Assembly: GCA_036566925.1 (NCBI GenBank)
Contig: DATCVI010000045.1
Location: 1 to 25,542 of the forward strand
Source of the DNA: Stenotrophomonas_A sp036566925
Lineage (GTDB): Bacteria; Pseudomonadota; Gammaproteobacteria; Xanthomonadales; Xanthomonadaceae
Direction of reading: 5' to 3'
Length of the DNA stretch: 25,542 bases
How positions within the stretch are numbered: position 1 is the first letter of the stretch; each line of letters begins with the position of its first letter. The notes under the pieces are model-generated. The model was not told the origin of the DNA and ran no database searches. It saw nothing but the letters and a program-made list of their open reading frames with translations. Shown here in pieces: positions 1 to 6,894 of the stretch. The translations under genes were made by a program, and so were the position numbers.

Positions 1-49
1 CGAGCGGGAGCAGCAGCAACATCGAGCATAGGGCTAGGGTCAAGCGCAC
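1..49 (-). CDS. 5' end of an exported or membrane protein (partial)
   Basis: Only the first 16 codons are inside the window. A minus-strand GTG at 49-47 is preceded by a perfect AGGAGG ribosome binding site (58-63) with an 8-base spacer. The peptide begins MRLTLALCSMLLLLPL: an arginine followed by an uninterrupted hydrophobic run, as in a Sec signal peptide or first membrane segment. An in-frame ATG at 22-20 is a possible but worse start because it lacks such a site. It lies just downstream of the terminator of the ABC operon on the same strand. The family cannot be named from this fragment. Confidence 0.6.
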   Translation of the reverse strand, partial: MRLTLALCSMLLLLPL

Positions 50-73
50 TGGGTGATCCTCCTGGAAATGCGG

Positions 74-102
74 AAAAACGCGGCGCCGGGAAAGGCGCCG
101 CG
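74..102 (-). terminator. Rho-independent terminator of the ytrA-type ABC operon
   Basis: A 9-bp perfect GC-rich stem (79-87 with 94-102, loop 88-93) is followed on the minus strand by a run of five T (complement of 74-78). It starts 7 bases after the permease stop codon. The binding site of the next gene begins only about 10 bases beyond the T run, so any expression of that gene from this operon requires read-through. Confidence 0.85.
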
Positions 103-108
103 CCGATA

Positions 109-1101
109 TCAGTTGTCGTCGCGCCAGCGGCGCATGTAGACCGCGCCGGCGATCAGCGCCACGCCCACCACCACGCCGATCCACAAGTCGACGGTGGCAA
201 AAGCGTGCCAGCTGTCGCGCAGGTCGATGGCGTTGGCCAGCTCTTCGGGCGTGTTGATCTCGCCGTTGCCCGAGGAGGTGCCGATGCGGCCGTACCAGGC
301 ACCGGGCGCCACGCTCAGCAGGCCGCGGAAGACCACCACGTACCAGACCGCACCGAGGTTGAGGTTCAGGCCCGGCAGGATGTTCATCATGCTGATGATC
401 ACGCAGGCCAGGATCGGGATCAGCACCGCCCACAGGAAGGGCTTGGTGCGCGACCAGGCCGAGCAGAACATCAGCCAGCCGACCGTGGGCAGTGCCCAGG
501 CGATGTACACCGGCAGCGCGGCGATGACCCCGCCGATGATCCGCAGCGGATGCGAGTGGGTGAACACCGCGCCGCCGGCCGACAGTCCGTTGACGGTCAT
601 CGTCAGGGCGGTGACCAGCCACATCGCCACGCCGATCAGCAGGCCGACGACCACGGCGATCAGCGGCGCCAGCAGCAGCGCCCAGGCGGCCTTGGACAAC
701 ACGGTCTGGGTGTCGGACAGGGGCAGCGACTTCCAGAACAGCACGCTGCGGTCGCGGCGGTCGTCGTAGAGCGAACCCAGCGAGTAGAAGAACACCACGA
801 AGGCGAGCACGACGCAGGCCAGGATGACGCCGGCCAGCATCACGCCGTCGCCAAAGGCACCGACGACTTCGTGGATCTTCTGCGGGCTTTCGTCGAGGTT
901 GAAGCCGCCGCCGTGCTTGCGCCCGGCGACCGAGCCAATGATCGCCAGCAGCGCGTACAGCACCACGACAATCGCGCCGGTGATCACCGGGGCCCACAGG
1001 AAGCCGCCGCGATGTTCCCAGAATTCGCGCTTGAGCAGCCAGCCGAACTTGCCCGATTCGCTCACGGGGTGCCGGGTCAGAGGGGTCTTTGCCATGTTCA
1101 T
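109..1101 (-). CDS. ABC-2 type permease of a YtrA-regulated exporter
   Basis: 330 aa inner-membrane protein. A cytoplasmic N-terminus (res 1-33, with WLLKREFWEHRGG) is followed by hydrophobic segments near 34-58, 86-110, 137-168, 186-212, 221-242, 250-265 and 302-323, ending RRWRDDN. Between the second and third segments is a charged loop, LYDDRRDRSVLFWKSLPLSD (res 111-130), typical of ABC-2 permeases paired with YhcG/YtrB-like ATPases. The reading frame stays open far upstream, but the start is set at 1101 because ATG overlaps the ATPase stop as ATGA and is preceded by AAGGGAA. It presumably forms the membrane part of a transporter with the ATPase just upstream. The substrate is unknown; relatives respond to envelope stress or cell-wall antibiotics. 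The transporter class is clear, the specificity is not. Confidence 0.85.
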   Translation of the reverse strand: MNMAKTPLTRHPVSESGKFGWLLKREFWEHRGGFLWAPVITGAIVVVLYALLAIIGSVAGRKHGGGFNLDESPQKIHEVVGAFGDGVMLAGVILACVVLAFVVFFYSLGSLYDDRRDRSVLFWKSLPLSDTQTVLSKAAWALLLAPLIAVVVGLLIGVAMWLVTALTMTVNGLSAGGAVFTHSHPLRIIGGVIAALPVYIAWALPTVGWLMFCSAWSRTKPFLWAVLIPILACVIISMMNILPGLNLNLGAVWYVVVFRGLLSVAPGAWYGRIGTSSGNGEINTPEELANAIDLRDSWHAFATVDLWIGVVVGVALIAGAVYMRRWRDDN

Positions 1102-1973
1102 GCGTAGGTTCCCTTCATGATGGCGACGAACAGGTCGGCCAGGCCAGGAGTGCGGGTTTCGCCCAAGGTGGCCAACTGGCCCTTGGGAATGCCATCGAAC
1201 AGCAGCACGCTCTTGCCGAACGGCAGGCTGCGTTCGTCGATCGGGGACAACTGGCGGGCCTCGGCGACGGCGTCGGCCGGCACCAGCACCTCGGTGTAGC
1301 GGTCGGCCAGGTGTTCCATTTCCGCGCTCAGCACGATCTTGCCGTCGCGAATGAACAGCACGTCGGTGAGGATGTGCTCGATCTCCTCGACCTGGTGGGT
1401 GGTGATCAGGATGGTTTTTTCCTCGTCGAAGTAGTCTTCCAGCAGGCGCTGGTAGAACTGCTTGCGGTAGAGGATGTCCAGGCCCAGGGTCGGCTCGTCG
1501 AGCACCAGCAGGCGCGCATCGATGGCCATTACCAGCGCCAGGTGCAGCTGCACGATCATGCCCTTGGACAATTCGCGCACGCGCAGCTTGGGGTTGAGCT
1601 GGGTGTTGGCCAGGAAGCGCTCGCACTTGGCGCGGTCGAAGCGCGGGTGCACGCCGGCGACGAAGTCGATGGCTTCGCCCACCCGCAGCCAGCGCGGCAG
1701 CACCGCCACGTCGGCGATGAAGCAGACATCGTTCATCAGTGCATCGCGGCTATGGCGCGGGTCCAGGCCCAGCACCTTGAGCGTGCCCTCGAATGCCGTC
1801 AGGCCGAGGATGGCCTTCAGCGCGGTGGTCTTGCCGGCGCCGTTGGGGCCGATCAGGCCGACGATGCGGCCGGCGCCGACATTGAAGGACGTGTTGTCCA
1901 GCGCCAGCTTGTTGCGATAGGCCTTGCGCAGGCCCTGTGCGTTGACGACCGATTCCGAAACGACGGCATTCAT
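1098..1973 (-). CDS. ABC transporter ATP-binding protein (YhcG/YtrB type)
   Basis: 291 aa soluble ATPase that should power the permease encoded next. Visible motifs: Walker A GPNGAGKT (res 42-49), Q-loop region before res 100, a degenerate signature LSKGM (135-139) in place of LSGGQ, Walker B RLLVLDEP (154-161), D-loop LGLD (163-166) and switch histidine in TTHQ (191-194). The C-terminal 70 residues form the variable extension common in drug or peptide exporters of this class. ATG overlaps the regulator stop as ATGA, and its own stop overlaps the permease start as ATGA, so the three genes are translationally coupled. The LSKGM signature is characteristic of this subfamily and not evidence of inactivity. 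Confidence 0.9.
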   Translation of the reverse strand: MNAVVSESVVNAQGLRKAYRNKLALDNTSFNVGAGRIVGLIGPNGAGKTTALKAILGLTAFEGTLKVLGLDPRHSRDALMNDVCFIADVAVLPRWLRVGEAIDFVAGVHPRFDRAKCERFLANTQLNPKLRVRELSKGMIVQLHLALVMAIDARLLVLDEPTLGLDILYRKQFYQRLLEDYFDEEKTILITTHQVEEIEHILTDVLFIRDGKIVLSAEMEHLADRYTEVLVPADAVAEARQLSPIDERSLPFGKSVLLFDGIPKGQLATLGETRTPGLADLFVAIMKGTYA

Positions 1974-2332
1974 GGCAGTTTCCCCGAAGGCAGCAAATCA
2001 TCCAATGACAGTCCCAGCCGCTGGATCCGCTCCAGCACGGCCGGCCATTCTTCGTTGAGGAAGCGGTCGCGCTCGCTGCCGCGCAGCTTCTTGGCCGCCT
2101 CCTCGGTCATGAACATCCCCAGGCCGCGCCGCTTCTCGACCAGGGCCTCGTCGGCCAGCTCCTGGTAGGCGCGCGAAACGGTGATCGGGTTCAGCTGATA
2201 CTCGGCCGCCACCTGGCGTACCGAGGGCAGGGCGTCCCCCGGCTTGATGATGCCGTCCAGCATCATCGCGATCACGCGATCCTTCAGCTGGCGGTAGATG
2301 GGAGCACCGTCGCTCCACGTAATGTCACTCAT
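1970..2332 (-). CDS. GntR-family transcriptional regulator, YtrA subfamily
   Basis: 120 aa. An N-terminal winged helix-turn-helix (res 8-75) carries the GntR hallmarks APIYRQLKDRV, PGDALPSVRQVAAEYQLNPITVSRAY and LVEKRRGLGMF. It is followed by a short helical tail of about 45 residues instead of a ligand-binding domain, which is the defining architecture of the YtrA subfamily. These proteins dimerise through the tail and repress their own operon, usually one encoding an ABC exporter, as here. GGAG lies 7 bases before the ATG. It begins 3 bases after the stop of the small exported protein and ends in a 4-base overlap with the ATPase gene. The palindrome at 2650-2675 is its probable operator. 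Confidence 0.9.
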   Translation of the reverse strand: MSDITWSDGAPIYRQLKDRVIAMMLDGIIKPGDALPSVRQVAAEYQLNPITVSRAYQELADEALVEKRRGLGMFMTEEAAKKLRGSERDRFLNEEWPAVLERIQRLGLSLDDLLPSGKLP

Positions 2333-2335
2333 AGG

Positions 2336-2623
2336 TCAGCTCCGGGGACGCAGGCTTTGCGCGAAGGAGAAATAGGGCATCGACAGCGAGGTGCGGGCCC
2401 GCCGCGCGGGGCGGGGGGCTTGTTCCTGCGGAGATGGCGCTGTGTTTTCCTCTGCCGCCGCCGAGACGCCATAATCGGCGCCGGTGTCCTTGACCAATCC
2501 GGATGCGGGTTCCTGCCTACCAGCGGCCAGTACGGCCGAGCCGGACAGCAGGAGCAGCAACGGAACCGAGCGGCTGAATAGCTTGCCGCGGCCGTGCATG
2601 AGTGCGATCGCCTTGCTGTTCAT
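2336..2623 (-). CDS. Small exported hypothetical protein, first gene of the ytrA operon
   Basis: 95 aa, no family recognised. A signal peptide is visible: basic start (GRGKLFSRS, res 11-19), hydrophobic core VPLLLLLSGSAVLAA (20-34) and a probable cleavage near res 34-35. The mature part of about 60 residues has no cysteine, is rich in Ala, Pro, Glu and Arg and looks disordered, ending in an aromatic motif SLSMPYFSFAQSLRPR (79-94). A GGGGAG site stands 7 bases before the ATG. It is the promoter-proximal cistron, 3 bases ahead of the regulator, so it should be produced whenever the exporter is. It could be a periplasmic partner or a short envelope peptide; function is not inferable from sequence alone. 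Confidence 0.7.
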   Translation of the reverse strand: MNSKAIALMHGRGKLFSRSVPLLLLLSGSAVLAAGRQEPASGLVKDTGADYGVSAAAEENTAPSPQEQAPRPARRARTSLSMPYFSFAQSLRPRS

Positions 2624-2649
2624 CTTGCGCTCCCCCTGCGTTGGGTGGC

Positions 2650-2675
2650 TGGTGTTGTATGTAACTATAACACCA
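2650..2675. promoter_or_regulatory. Probable YtrA-type operator (GGTG-N16-CACC palindrome)
   Basis: Perfect 7-bp arms TGGTGTT and AACACCA with two further symmetric TA pairs between them. The core fits GGTG, 16 bases, CACC, which I recall as the site of YtrA regulators in Xanthomonas. It covers the -10 hexamer of the operon promoter, a position suited to repression. The binding itself is inferred. Confidence 0.65.
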
Positions 2676-2691
2676 ACACGGGGAACGTCAA
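2664..2691 (-). promoter_or_regulatory. Sigma-70-type promoter of the ytrA operon
   Basis: On the minus strand TTGACG (2691-2686) is followed after 16 bases by TATAGT (2669-2664), close to the consensus -35 and -10. Transcription would start near 2657 and read the small exported protein first, giving a leader of about 30 bases. Confidence 0.65.
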
Positions 2692-2759
2692 GCCGCTGTC
2701 ATACCCAACCAATGGCAGGGGCCCGCCGGGCTTCCGCCGCCCACCGCAGGAGTCTGGCA

Positions 2760-3323
2760 ATGTTGCGCAATAAGTTGATTCTGCTCGGTTTTATGCTGGT
2801 CATAAGTGGCTTGGCCGGCGCCGCCGCACCGACGTTGCTGGACCTGGACTACCGGCCGCTGGCCGGCAAGACCCCCGTTAATCTGAACAAGACTTACGGC
2901 GGCAAGGTCGTGCTGGTGGTGAATACGGCCAGCAAGTGCGGCTACACGCCGCAATACGACGGACTCGAAGCATTGAACACGCGCTTCCAGTCGCAGGGTT
3001 TCGCGGTACTCGGATTTCCGTCCAACGATTTCAAGGGACAGGAGCCCGGCAGCGAGGCGCAGATCCAGGAGTTCTGCAAGCTTACCTACGGGGTGAAGTT
3101 CCCGATGTTCGAAAAGGTGCACGTGCTCGGCGCCGAGGCGACGCCGCTGTACCAGCGCCTGACCGCGGCCACCGGCGTGGCGCCGGGCTGGAACTTCCAC
3201 AAGTACCTGATCGCGCGGGACGGCCGCGTGGTTGCGCAGTTCCCCAGCAAGATCAAGCCGGACGATCCGGCGCTGATCGCGGCGATCGAGCGTGAGCTCA
3301 ACGCACCGCCGGCCAAGCGCTGA
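2760..3323 (+). CDS. Exported glutathione peroxidase-family protein
   Basis: 187 aa. Residues 1-22 form a signal peptide (MLRNKLILLGFMLVISGLAGAAA), so the enzyme should act in the periplasm. The rest is a thioredoxin-fold peroxidase: peroxidatic Cys60 in NTASKCGYTPQY, Gln94 in FKGQEPGS and Trp144-Asn145 in WNFHKYLI make up the usual Cys/Gln/Trp/Asn set. Cys106 (EFCKL) is the likely resolving cysteine, suggesting thioredoxin-dependent reduction of hydroperoxides. FPSND replaces the commoner FPCNQ. The open frame begins earlier, but the ATG at 2760 has AGGAG 8 bases before it and starts the signal peptide. It diverges from the ytrA operon with a 136-bp gap. Confidence 0.9.
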   Translation: MLRNKLILLGFMLVISGLAGAAAPTLLDLDYRPLAGKTPVNLNKTYGGKVVLVVNTASKCGYTPQYDGLEALNTRFQSQGFAVLGFPSNDFKGQEPGSEAQIQEFCKLTYGVKFPMFEKVHVLGAEATPLYQRLTAATGVAPGWNFHKYLIARDGRVVAQFPSKIKPDDPALIAAIERELNAPPAKR

Positions 3324-3409
3324 CATAGGCCGGCGGCACCCGTGCGTGCGACAATGCCGGCCCCGTGCGCCGGCGGCGGCGTCCACCTACAACTCAGGAT
3401 TCACAGCGA

Positions 3410-4369
3410 ATGAAGATGGCAATGCGCGGCGCGGCAGCGTCGCTGATGATCGTGGCAATGGCCGCCTCGGCGCCGGCGATGTCGCAGCAAACGGCCGCGC
3501 CCGCGGCCTCCAAGGAGAAGTCCGCTTTGAGCACTGAGAAAGAGAAGGTCAGCTACGCCATCGGCATGGATATCGCGCGTTCGTTCGAGCCGGTCGCCGA
3601 TTACATCGACACCGCCGCCATGCAGCGTGCCATCGAGAACGCGTTCAAGGGCGGCCAGCCGCTGTTGGGCGATGAGCAGGCCCAGGCCACCGATGCCGCG
3701 TTGCGTACCACGCTGGCGGTGCGCAATGGCCAGCAGGTGCCGGGCCTGGCGCCGGGCGCGCAGCCGCCGGCGGTGAACAAGCAGAACGTCGGCCTGATGC
3801 TGGGCGACCGCATGGTCGGCCCGTCGCTGTTGCGGATCAAGGACGACATCGACCTGAGCGTGTTGGTCCAGGGCCTGCAGACTTCGCTGAGCAAGGGCAC
3901 CACGCTGCTGAGCCCGCAGGAAGCGCAGGCCACGCTGCAGGCGTTCGGCAGTTCCAAGCAGGCTGCGGCGTCGGGCAAGAACCGCGAGCAGGGCAATGCG
4001 TTCCTGGCCAAGAACAAGACCGAGAAGGGCGTGGTCACCACCGCTTCGGGCCTGCAGTACATGGTGCTGCGCCAGGGCAGCGGCGAGCGTCCGAATCCTT
4101 CCAGCAAGGTGCGGGTCAACTACGAAGGCAAGCTGCTCGACGGCCATGTCTTCGACAGCTCCTACGAGCGCGGCGAGCCGGTGGAATTCGGCTTGAACCA
4201 GGTCATCAAGGGCTGGAGCGAAGGCGTTTCGCTGATGCCGGTGGGCTCGAAATATCGCTTCTGGATTCCCTCCAATCTGGCCTATGGCCCGGACGGCATG
4301 CCGCAAGGTGGCATCGGTCCTGACGCAACTTTGACGTTTGATGTCGAATTGCTGGGTATCCTGCCGTAA
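3410..4369 (+). CDS. Exported FKBP-type peptidyl-prolyl isomerase (FkpA/Mip type) with doubled N-terminal domain
   Basis: 319 aa. A signal peptide spans about res 1-24 (ends APAMSQQ). Two helical segments resembling the FKBP dimerisation domain follow in tandem, about res 46-98 and 126-178. The catalytic FKBP domain is at about 215-318, with VRVNYEG (234-240), FDSSY (248-252), VIKGW (265-269) and AYG (291-293), and ends VELLGILP. It should catalyse proline isomerisation and act as a chaperone in the periplasm. Usual Mip/FkpA proteins are about 230-270 aa with one such N-terminal unit, so this one is longer. Start chosen at 3410 (MKMAMRG) because it begins the signal sequence and has CAGGA upstream. 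ugd follows 24 bases after the stop. Confidence 0.9.
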   Translation: MKMAMRGAAASLMIVAMAASAPAMSQQTAAPAASKEKSALSTEKEKVSYAIGMDIARSFEPVADYIDTAAMQRAIENAFKGGQPLLGDEQAQATDAALRTTLAVRNGQQVPGLAPGAQPPAVNKQNVGLMLGDRMVGPSLLRIKDDIDLSVLVQGLQTSLSKGTTLLSPQEAQATLQAFGSSKQAAASGKNREQGNAFLAKNKTEKGVVTTASGLQYMVLRQGSGERPNPSSKVRVNYEGKLLDGHVFDSSYERGEPVEFGLNQVIKGWSEGVSLMPVGSKYRFWIPSNLAYGPDGMPQGGIGPDATLTFDVELLGILP

Positions 4370-4393
4370 CCCCCCACAGGAGATCCCCCCTCC

Positions 4394-5758
4394 ATGCGCG
4401 TTGCGATCTTCGGGACCGGCTATGTCGGTCTCGTCACCGGTACCTGTCTGGCAGAAGTAGGACATCACGTGGTCTGTGTCGATATCGACCAGGCCAAGGT
4501 GGAAGGTCTCAACAACGGGGTGATCCCCATCTATGAGCCCGGCCTTGAACCGATGGTCAAGGCCAACCATGCCGCCGGCCGCTTGCGTTTCACCACCGAT
4601 GCGGCCGCGGCGATCGCCCACGGCGAAATCGTGTTCATCGCCGTCGGCACGCCGCCGGACGAAGACGGCAGTGCCGACCTGAAGTATGTGCTGGCGGTGG
4701 CCCGCACCATCGGCCAGCACATCGACGGCCCGTCAATCGTGGTCAACAAGTCGACGGTGCCGGTGGGCACCGCCGACAAGGTGCGCGCTGCGATTGCCGC
4801 CGAGCTGCAGGCACGCGGTGTCGACTATGCCTTCGACGTCGTCTCCAACCCCGAGTTCCTGAAGGAAGGCGACGCGGTGGCCGACTGCATGCGGCCGGAC
4901 CGCATCGTCATCGGCGCCACGCGGCCGTCGGCGGTAGCGCACATGCGGCGCCTGTATGCACCGTTCAACCGCAACCACGACCGCATCGTCGAGATGGACG
5001 TGCGTTCGGCCGAACTGACCAAGTACGCGGCCAACGCCATGCTGGCGACCAAGATCAGTTTCATGAACGAGATCGCCAACATCGCCGAGAAGGTCGGCGC
5101 CGACGTGGAGAACGTGCGCAAGGGCATCGGTTCGGACCCGCGCATCGGCTGGCATTTCATCTATCCCGGCGCCGGCTACGGCGGTTCGTGCTTCCCCAAG
5201 GACGTGCAGGCACTGGCGAAGACCTCGCAGCAGTACGGCCATGAGCCGAAACTGTTGAACGCGGTCGAGGCCGTCAACAATGGCCAGAAGGGCCACCTGT
5301 TCGAACTGGTCCAGCAGCACTACGGCCGCGGCCAGGGCACGAGCATTGCCGGCAAGACCTTCGCGGTGTGGGGCCTGGCGTTCAAGCCCAACACCGACGA
5401 CATGCGCGAAGCCTCCAGCCGCCGTCTGCTCGCCCAGTTGTGGGAGGCCGGCGCCAAGGTGCGTGCCTATGATCCGGAAGCCACGCACGAGGCCCAGCGG
5501 ATCTTCGGCCAGCGCGACGACCTGCACTTCTGCAGCAATGCCGCCGAAGCCCTGGAAGGTGCCGACGCTCTGGTGGTGGTGACCGAGTGGAAGCAGTTCC
5601 GCAGCCCGGACTTCTCCCGCCTCAAGGCGGCGCTGAAGGACGCGGTGGTTTTCGACGGTCGCAATCTCTACGAGCCGGCCGAGATAGAATCAGCGGGGCT
5701 GGCCTACTATGCGATTGGTCGCGGCCGCTCGGTCCACGGAAACCCTTTCGATGCATGA
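4394..5758 (+). CDS. ugd: UDP-glucose 6-dehydrogenase
   Basis: 454 aa cytosolic enzyme that oxidises UDP-glucose to UDP-glucuronate with two NAD+, feeding exopolysaccharide and LPS sugar synthesis. The NAD-binding motif GTGYVG is at res 7-12, NPEFLKEG at 152-159, the catalytic Cys266 sits in GYGGSCFPKD (261-270), and FKPNTDD (330-336) begins the C-terminal UDP-binding domain. Length is typical of the single-subunit bacterial form. ATG follows CAGGAG at about 10 bases. The stop overlaps slyX by 8 bases. In xanthomonads glucuronate is a building block of xanthan-like polymers; no other glycan synthesis genes are adjacent here. Confidence 0.97.
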   Translation: MRVAIFGTGYVGLVTGTCLAEVGHHVVCVDIDQAKVEGLNNGVIPIYEPGLEPMVKANHAAGRLRFTTDAAAAIAHGEIVFIAVGTPPDEDGSADLKYVLAVARTIGQHIDGPSIVVNKSTVPVGTADKVRAAIAAELQARGVDYAFDVVSNPEFLKEGDAVADCMRPDRIVIGATRPSAVAHMRRLYAPFNRNHDRIVEMDVRSAELTKYAANAMLATKISFMNEIANIAEKVGADVENVRKGIGSDPRIGWHFIYPGAGYGGSCFPKDVQALAKTSQQYGHEPKLLNAVEAVNNGQKGHLFELVQQHYGRGQGTSIAGKTFAVWGLAFKPNTDDMREASSRRLLAQLWEAGAKVRAYDPEATHEAQRIFGQRDDLHFCSNAAEALEGADALVVVTEWKQFRSPDFSRLKAALKDAVVFDGRNLYEPAEIESAGLAYYAIGRGRSVHGNPFDA

Positions 5759-5984
5759 AGCCGTACCCCACGACCAGGCGCTGGAAGCGCGCCTGGTCGA
5801 ACTTGAAATGCGCTTGTCCTTCCAAGAACACGCGCTGGCCGAGCTTAGCGAGGCCCTGGCCGATGCGCGCATGACCGGTGCGCGCAACGCCGAAACGATC
5901 CGCCACTTGCTCGAAGATCTCGGGCGGGTGCGCAACGCGCTCAATGCAGATCCGGCGGATGAACCGCCGCCGCCGCATTATTGA
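5751..5984 (+). CDS. slyX: SlyX family protein
   Basis: 77 aa. Almost entirely one amphipathic helix with heptad-like Leu/Ile spacing (LEARLVELEMRLSFQEHALAELSEAL), a short coiled coil, then the family's conserved tail PPPPHY at the C-terminus. SlyX proteins are widespread and of unknown function; in E. coli the gene lies by slyD, another FKBP isomerase, so its nearness to an FKBP gene two genes upstream may not be accidental. The start is the ATG within the end of ugd (ATGCATGA, 8-base overlap), giving translational coupling; an upstream in-frame start would extend it only inside ugd. Confidence 0.88.
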   Translation: MHEAVPHDQALEARLVELEMRLSFQEHALAELSEALADARMTGARNAETIRHLLEDLGRVRNALNADPADEPPPPHY

Positions 5985-6020
5985 GCCTGGCCTTACTCCT
6001 CGCCTTAAGATCCACCCGCC

Positions 6021-6716
6021 ATGAGCGATACCCTCCGCGACCAGCTGCTGGGCCTGGGCTTCAAGCCCGCGCCCAAACCCGAGCGCAAGCCCGATGCCAG
6101 ACCCGCCGCGCGTCCGCACGGCGGCAAGCCGGCGCACGCCGGCAAGCCTGGCCATGACGGCCGGCGCCAAGGCGACAACAAGCACGGTGCCGGCAAGCCC
6201 GGGCAGGGCAGGCCGGCACAAGCCGGTCGCGGTCCGGCGCCGCAAGGCCGCAACGGCGCGCCCGGCAGCGGCAAGCCGGCGCGTTCGCGCGAGGAAATCG
6301 ACCTGGCCAAGGCCTACGCGATCCGCGCCCAGCGCGAGAAAGACGAGCGCATAGAAGCCGAGCGGCTGAAGCAGGAAGAGGCGCGCCAGCGCCGCGAAGC
6401 GCGGGCCAAGCTCGAGGAACTGCTGAAGGACAAGTCGCTCAACGATCCCAACGCCGACATCGCGCGCCACTTTCCCTATGGCGGCAAGATCAAGCGCGTC
6501 TACGTCAACGCCGAACAGCTCAAGGCGCTCAACGCGGGCGAGCTGGGCGTGCTGCAGCTCAACGGCCGCTATGTGCTGGTGACCGCTGCGGTGCTGCTGG
6601 AAGCCGAAGCGGTGTTCGCGCCGTCGGTAGCGTTGAAGGTGGATCCGGATGCGCCGGCCGAAGAAGACCCGTATGCGGACCCGCAGTACCAGGTACCCGA
6701 CGACCTGGTCTGGTAA
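6021..6716 (+). CDS. DUF2058 family protein (YaiL-like)
   Basis: 231 aa. The N-terminus MSDTLRDQLLGLGFK is the conserved DUF2058 opening. It is followed by an unusually long low-complexity basic linker (about res 16-92) built of Lys/Pro/Gly/Arg/His with repeated GKPG and AGKP units. Then come a charged helix (res 93-145, rich in RAQREKDERIEAERLKQEEARQ-type residues) and the conserved C-terminal globular part (about 150-205, NADIARHFPYGGKIKRVYV). The family is often annotated as nucleoprotein or polynucleotide-binding; the basic linker fits nucleic-acid contact, but no activity is proven. The E. coli homologue is shorter, and the extra length here lies in the linker. No good ribosome binding site is seen. 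Confidence 0.85.
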   Translation: MSDTLRDQLLGLGFKPAPKPERKPDARPAARPHGGKPAHAGKPGHDGRRQGDNKHGAGKPGQGRPAQAGRGPAPQGRNGAPGSGKPARSREEIDLAKAYAIRAQREKDERIEAERLKQEEARQRREARAKLEELLKDKSLNDPNADIARHFPYGGKIKRVYVNAEQLKALNAGELGVLQLNGRYVLVTAAVLLEAEAVFAPSVALKVDPDAPAEEDPYADPQYQVPDDLVW

Positions 6717-6720
6717 GCCT

Positions 6721-6758
6721 GTAGGAGGGGCTCTGGGTGGCCTCGGGCCATCAGCCCC
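6721..6758 (+). repeat. GTAG-headed REP-like palindrome
   Basis: GTAG at 6721 is followed by an imperfect hairpin: outer stem GGGGCT (6727-6732) with AGCCCC (6753-6758), inner stem TGGCC (6738-6742) with GGCCA (6746-6750). A GTAG head plus hairpin is the layout of RAYT-associated REP elements such as those of Stenotrophomonas. It sits just after the DUF2058 stop and may also act as a transcript end, though no T run follows. Confidence 0.5.
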
Positions 6759-6782
6759 GACGAACGAAGCCGCGACCAGCCC

Positions 6783-6860
6783 TCACTCCAGGTTGTAGTC
6801 CAGATTCGACGCCAGCCAGCGTTCGGCCTGGATCAGGTCTACACCCTTGCTGCGTGCGTG
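6783..6860 (-). pseudogene. Relic of a metH 3' end (last 25 codons plus stop)
   Basis: Read on the minus strand this encodes HARSKGVDLIQAERWLASN and then LDYNLE followed by TGA. It matches the last 25 residues of the intact metH (9006-9083, same strand) at 20 of 25 residues and 64 of 78 bases. Most codon differences are synonymous and the reading frame is intact, so it diverged while part of a working gene. Similarity stops on both sides. It is a direct repeat 2223 bp away from the true 3' end, and only the acyltransferase gene lies between the two copies. Confidence 0.85.
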
Positions 6861-6894
6861 CACAACACATCGATCAGGCAGAGAGAGCTAAGGA

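Noticed and set aside
1102..1626. N-terminal extension of the ABC permease frame to 505 codons
   Set aside because: The extension overlaps the ATPase gene out of frame; the ATGA junction and permease start at 1101 explain the locus.
2484..2759. Upstream extension of the glutathione peroxidase frame
   Set aside because: It overlaps the divergent small gene and its promoter; the signal peptide and AGGAG site mark 2760 as the start.
3321..3355. Promoter-like CTGACA and GACAAT before the FKBP gene
   Set aside because: The spacing of about 24 bases is too long for a sigma-70 promoter.
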